Positions 60,805-64,000 of a stretch of 64,000 bases of DNA are shown piece after piece. The first letter of the stretch is position 1. The number at the start of each line of letters is the position of its first letter. The position numbers were made by a program, and so were the translations under genes. The notes under the pieces are model-generated. The model worked only from the letters and a program-made list of their open reading frames with translations, did not search any database and was not told the origin of the DNA. The stretch comes from Cellulosimicrobium marinum (GTDB taxonomy: Bacteria > Actinomycetota > Actinomycetes > Actinomycetales > Cellulomonadaceae): assembly GCF_020551945.1 (NCBI RefSeq), contig NZ_JAJBZH010000005.1, positions 1 through 64,000 on the forward strand, written 5' to 3'.

Positions 60805-62538
60805 GTGCTCCTCCGGCTGCTGCGGACGCACCTGCGCCCCTACACCGCCCCGATCGTCGCCGTGCTGGTCCTCCAGCTCGCCCAGACGATCGCCACGCTC
60901 TACCTGCCGAGCCTCAACGCCGACATCATCGACCGGGGCGTGACGCAGGGCGACACCGCCTACATCATGCGGACCGGGGGCGTGATGCTCGCGGTGAGCC
61001 TCGGCCAGGTGGTCTGCGCGGTCGTCGCCGTGTACTTCGGCGCCCGGGTGGCGATGTCGCTCGGGCGGGACGTGCGGTCCTCGCTCTTCACCACGGTGCA
61101 GCGGTTCTCGGCGCAGGAGATGGGACGCTTCGGCGCGCCGTCGCTCATCACGCGCACCACGAACGACGTCCAGCAGGTCCAGATGGTCGTGCTCCTGTCC
61201 TTCACCATCATGGTCATGGCGCCGATCATGCTGGTCGGCGGCGTGGTCATGGCGCTGCAGGAGAACGTGGAGCTCTCGGCGCTCCTGCTCGTGATCGTCC
61301 CCGTGCTCGGCGTGAGCGTCGGGCTCATCGTCGCGCGGATGGTGCCGTACTTCCGGGCGATGCAGAAGCGGATCGACGCGATCAACGCGGTCCTGCGCGA
61401 GCAGATCACCGGCATCCGCGTGATCCGCGCGTTCGTGCGCGAGCGGCACGAGGAGCGACGGTTCGGGGTGGCGAACGAGGCGCTGTTCGACACGTCGTTG
61501 CGGGCGGGGACGCTCATGGCCCTCATGTTCCCCACGGTCATGCTCGTCATGAACGCGTCCAGCGTGGCGGTGCTGTGGTTCGGCGGGCGGCAGATCGACG
61601 CGGGTGCCATGGAGGTCGGCGCGCTCACGGCGTTCCTGTCCTACCTCATGTACATCCTCATGGCCGTGATGATGTCGACGATGATGTTCGTCATGGTGCC
61701 GCGCGCGGCCGTGTCCGCGGACCGCATCACGGAGGTGCTCGACGCGCGGCCGTCGGTCGTCGAGCCGGAACGTCCCGTGGCGCTGCGCGAGCGGACGGGA
61801 CGCGTGGAGCTCGACGGCGTGGAGTTCCGCTACCCCGGTGCGGAGGCGCCCGTGCTGCACGACGTCTCGTTCGTCGCGGAGCCGGGCCGGACGACGGCGA
61901 TCATCGGGTCGACGGGGTCGGGCAAGACCACCCTGCTCAACCTCGTGCCGCGCCTGTTCGACGTGACGGGCGGGTCGGTGCGGATCGACGGGACCGACGT
62001 GCGGGACCTGGCGGGCGACGACCTGGGCTCGCTGCTGGGCCTCGTGCCGCAGAAGGCGTACCTGTTCTCCGGCACGGTCGCGGACAACCTGCGCTACGGC
62101 AGGCCGGACGCGACCGAGGACGAGATGTGGGAGGCGCTGGGCGTCGCGCAGGCGCGGGAGTTCGTCGAGGCGCTCGACGGCGGGCTCGACGCCCCGGTGG
62201 CGCAGGGCGGCACGAACTTCTCGGGGGGTCAGCGCCAGCGCCTGGCCATCGCCCGGGCGATCGTGCGCGACCCCGCGGTGTACCTCTTCGACGACTCGTT
62301 CTCCGCGCTGGACTACGCGACCGACGCCCGCCTGCGCGCGGCGCTCGCGCCCCGCACGCGCACCTCCACGGTGATCGTGGTCGCCCAGCGCGTCGCGACG
62401 ATCCGCGGCGCCGACCAGATCCTCGTGCTCGACCACGGCCGCGTCGTGGGCCGCGGCACGCACGCCGAGCTCCTGGCGACGAACGAGACGTACCAGGAGA
62501 TCGTGTACTCCCAGCTCTCCATCCAGGAGGCGGCATGA
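60805..62538 (+). CDS. ABC exporter half-transporter 1 (non-canonical ATP site)
   Basis: 577 residues: six-helix exporter domain (about 10-310) then an ATPase domain with GSTGSGKTTLL, NFSGGQRQRLAIARA and Walker B VYLFDDSFSALD. The residue after the Walker B Asp is Asp rather than the catalytic Glu, a mark of the degenerate site in heterodimeric exporters such as TM287/288-type. Its partner overlaps its stop. GTG 60805 has GGAG 10 bases upstream. Multidrug or lipid export is the usual role; the substrate is not evident. Confidence 0.92.
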   Translation: MLLRLLRTHLRPYTAPIVAVLVLQLAQTIATLYLPSLNADIIDRGVTQGDTAYIMRTGGVMLAVSLGQVVCAVVAVYFGARVAMSLGRDVRSSLFTTVQRFSAQEMGRFGAPSLITRTTNDVQQVQMVVLLSFTIMVMAPIMLVGGVVMALQENVELSALLLVIVPVLGVSVGLIVARMVPYFRAMQKRIDAINAVLREQITGIRVIRAFVRERHEERRFGVANEALFDTSLRAGTLMALMFPTVMLVMNASSVAVLWFGGRQIDAGAMEVGALTAFLSYLMYILMAVMMSTMMFVMVPRAAVSADRITEVLDARPSVVEPERPVALRERTGRVELDGVEFRYPGAEAPVLHDVSFVAEPGRTTAIIGSTGSGKTTLLNLVPRLFDVTGGSVRIDGTDVRDLAGDDLGSLLGLVPQKAYLFSGTVADNLRYGRPDATEDEMWEALGVAQAREFVEALDGGLDAPVAQGGTNFSGGQRQRLAIARAIVRDPAVYLFDDSFSALDYATDARLRAALAPRTRTSTVIVVAQRVATIRGADQILVLDHGRVVGRGTHAELLATNETYQEIVYSQLSIQEAA

Positions 62539-64000
62539 GCCGCGACGCGCAGGCGCCGGCGCGGGACGCGTCGTCGACGCGGCTGGCCGGCCGTCCCCGG
62601 GGTGGCGGGCCGGGCGGTCCCATGGGCGGCATGGGCATGCCCGGCGAGAAGGCGATGGACTTCCGCGGGACGCTGCGCCGGTTCGCGGGCGCGCTGCGCC
62701 CGGAGCGCCTGCCCGTCCTCGCCGTCGTGGTGCTGGGCGTGGCGTCGGTCGCGCTCGCGGTGGCGGGGCCCAAGCTCCTCGGCAACGCGACGAACGTCAT
62801 CTTCGCGGGCGTCGTCGGCTCGCAGCTCCCGTCGGGGATCACGCAGGAGCAGGCCGTGCAGGGTCTGCGGGACCAGGGGCAGGGTCAGGTCGCCGACCTC
62901 GTCTCGGGCATGCCGGGGCTCGTGCCGGGCGAGGGGATCGACTTCACGGCGCTCGCCACGGTGCTCGCGTGGGTGCTGGCCGTCTACGTCGGGTCGTTCC
63001 TCTTCGGCTGGCTCCAGGCCCGGATCACGGCGGTGGTGGTGCAGCGCACCGTCTTCCGCCTGCGGGGGGACGTCGAGGCCAAGCTCGGGCGGCTCCCGCT
63101 GTCGTACTTCGACCGCAACGCCCGCGGCGAGATCCTCTCGCGCGTGACGAACGACATCGACAACATCTCCCAGACGCTCACCCAGACGCTGTCGCAGCTC
63201 GTCACCTCGGTCCTCACCGTGATCGGCGTCCTGGCGATGATGTTCTGGATCTCGCCCCTGCTCGCGGTCGTCGCCCTCGTGACGGTCCCGCTGTCCGTGG
63301 TCGTCACGGCGCAGATCGCGAAGCGCTCGCAGCCGCAGTTCATCCAGCAGTGGGCGGCGACCGGTCGGCTCAACGCGCACATCGAGGAGATGTACACGGG
63401 CCACACCCTCGTGAAGGTGTACGGGCACCAGCAGGCTGCGGCGGACGACTTCGACCGCGAGAACGAGGACCTGTACCGGTCGAGCTTCCGGGCCCAGTTC
63501 ATCTCGGGGACGATCCAGCCGGCGATGGGCTTCATCGCGAACCTCAACTACGTCGTCGTGGCCGTCGTGGGCGGGCTGCGGGTCGCGTCGGGCACGATGA
63601 CGCTCGGCGACGTGCAGGCGTTCATCCAGTACTCGCGGCAGTTCACGCAGCCGATCACCCAGATCGCGTCGATGATGAACCTGCTCCAGTCGGGCGTCGC
63701 GTCCGCCGAGCGCGTCTACGACCTCCTCGACGCGCAGGAGCAGTCGCCCGACCCGACGCCCGCCGCGACCGTGGACCCGGTGCGGGGCCGGGTGGCGTTC
63801 GAGGACGTCTCGTTCTCCTACGACCCCGAGCGGCCCCTCATCGAGCACCTGGACCTCGTCGTCGAGCCGGGCCGGACGGTCGCGATCGTCGGCCCCACGG
63901 GGGCGGGCAAGACGACGCTCGTCAACCTCCTCATGCGCTTCTACGACGTCGACTCGGGCCGCATCACGCTCGACGGCGTCGACACCCGCACGATGACGCG
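62535..64000 (+). CDS. ABC exporter half-transporter 2 (truncated by window edge)
   Basis: The ATG at 62535 overlaps the upstream stop (ATGA) with AGGAGG before it. The visible 488 codons cover a Gly/Pro/Met-rich N-terminus (GGPGGPMGGMGM), the exporter membrane domain with an extended extracellular loop (about 90-130), and the start of the ATPase domain to GPTGAGKTTLVNLLMRF. The signature and Walker B motifs lie beyond the right edge. It should supply the canonical ATP site of the heterodimer. Confidence 0.93.
   Translation, partial: MSRDAQAPARDASSTRLAGRPRGGGPGGPMGGMGMPGEKAMDFRGTLRRFAGALRPERLPVLAVVVLGVASVALAVAGPKLLGNATNVIFAGVVGSQLPSGITQEQAVQGLRDQGQGQVADLVSGMPGLVPGEGIDFTALATVLAWVLAVYVGSFLFGWLQARITAVVVQRTVFRLRGDVEAKLGRLPLSYFDRNARGEILSRVTNDIDNISQTLTQTLSQLVTSVLTVIGVLAMMFWISPLLAVVALVTVPLSVVVTAQIAKRSQPQFIQQWAATGRLNAHIEEMYTGHTLVKVYGHQQAAADDFDRENEDLYRSSFRAQFISGTIQPAMGFIANLNYVVVAVVGGLRVASGTMTLGDVQAFIQYSRQFTQPITQIASMMNLLQSGVASAERVYDLLDAQEQSPDPTPAATVDPVRGRVAFEDVSFSYDPERPLIEHLDLVVEPGRTVAIVGPTGAGKTTLVNLLMRFYDVDSGRITLDGVDTRTMT

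Overview
The window comes from a very GC-rich actinobacterium. Gene content, gene order and codon use point to the Micrococcales, near Cellulomonas, Cellulosimicrobium or Promicromonosporaceae. This placement is inferred from the sequence alone. Evidence includes the actinobacterial bcc/aa3 respiratory genes, a Rv2175c-type regulator beside a PASTA kinase, a class II DAHP synthase, and many leaderless genes with a TANNNT box 6-8 nt before the start codon.

Region 1 (1-20 kb) is a conserved actinobacterial core. It holds the start of sodA, ctaE-qcrC-qcrA-qcrB, a lone receiver-like protein, trpD, an AsnC-type ligand-binding domain, a DEDDh exonuclease/UvrC-like fusion, a long-chain acyl-CoA ligase, a ROK glucokinase, an acyltransferase, a PPi-type phosphofructokinase, DAHP synthase, a four-PASTA kinase, an Rv2175c homologue and a polyprenyl synthase. 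From my knowledge of family members, it follows the layout of M. tuberculosis Rv2173-Rv2196.

Region 2 (20-34 kb) holds a lipoprotein, DUF4192, a Usp protein, the principal sigma factor, a DUF7455 zinc ribbon and ParE/GyrB. These are followed by a DUF4430 lipoprotein plus a small membrane protein (possible cofactor uptake). Next is a secretion cassette: a TasA/camelysin-like protein, a BspA-repeat surface protein and a SipW-like signal peptidase. It faces a large LuxR regulator and a RibD/DHFR-like reductase.

Region 3 (34-39 kb) is a translationally coupled oleA-oleBC-oleD operon for head-to-head hydrocarbon (long-chain olefin) synthesis.

Region 4 (about 39.05-42.4 kb) is an accessory island of visibly lower GC, inserted between oleD and metH. 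It contains an IS3-type transposase remnant, a two-gene operon and about 600 bases without a convincing gene. The operon encodes a Tse2-like (ADP-ribosyltransferase-fold) putative toxin, overlapping by one base (TAATG) a reverse transcriptase with a long helical C-terminal domain. I consider this pair the strongest candidate in the window for an undescribed, probably anti-phage, system.

Region 5 (42.4-64 kb) returns to core genes: metH, a tandem GNAT protein, a zinc metallopeptidase, an ABC-F ATPase, SURF1, a small CxxH protein, DUF3099, fabG, fabI-sixA, serB-glgC divergent from glgA, an orphan ABC ATPase, nfeD-SPFH, and a heterodimeric ABC exporter whose second gene runs off the right edge. 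No tRNA, rRNA or CRISPR array was seen.
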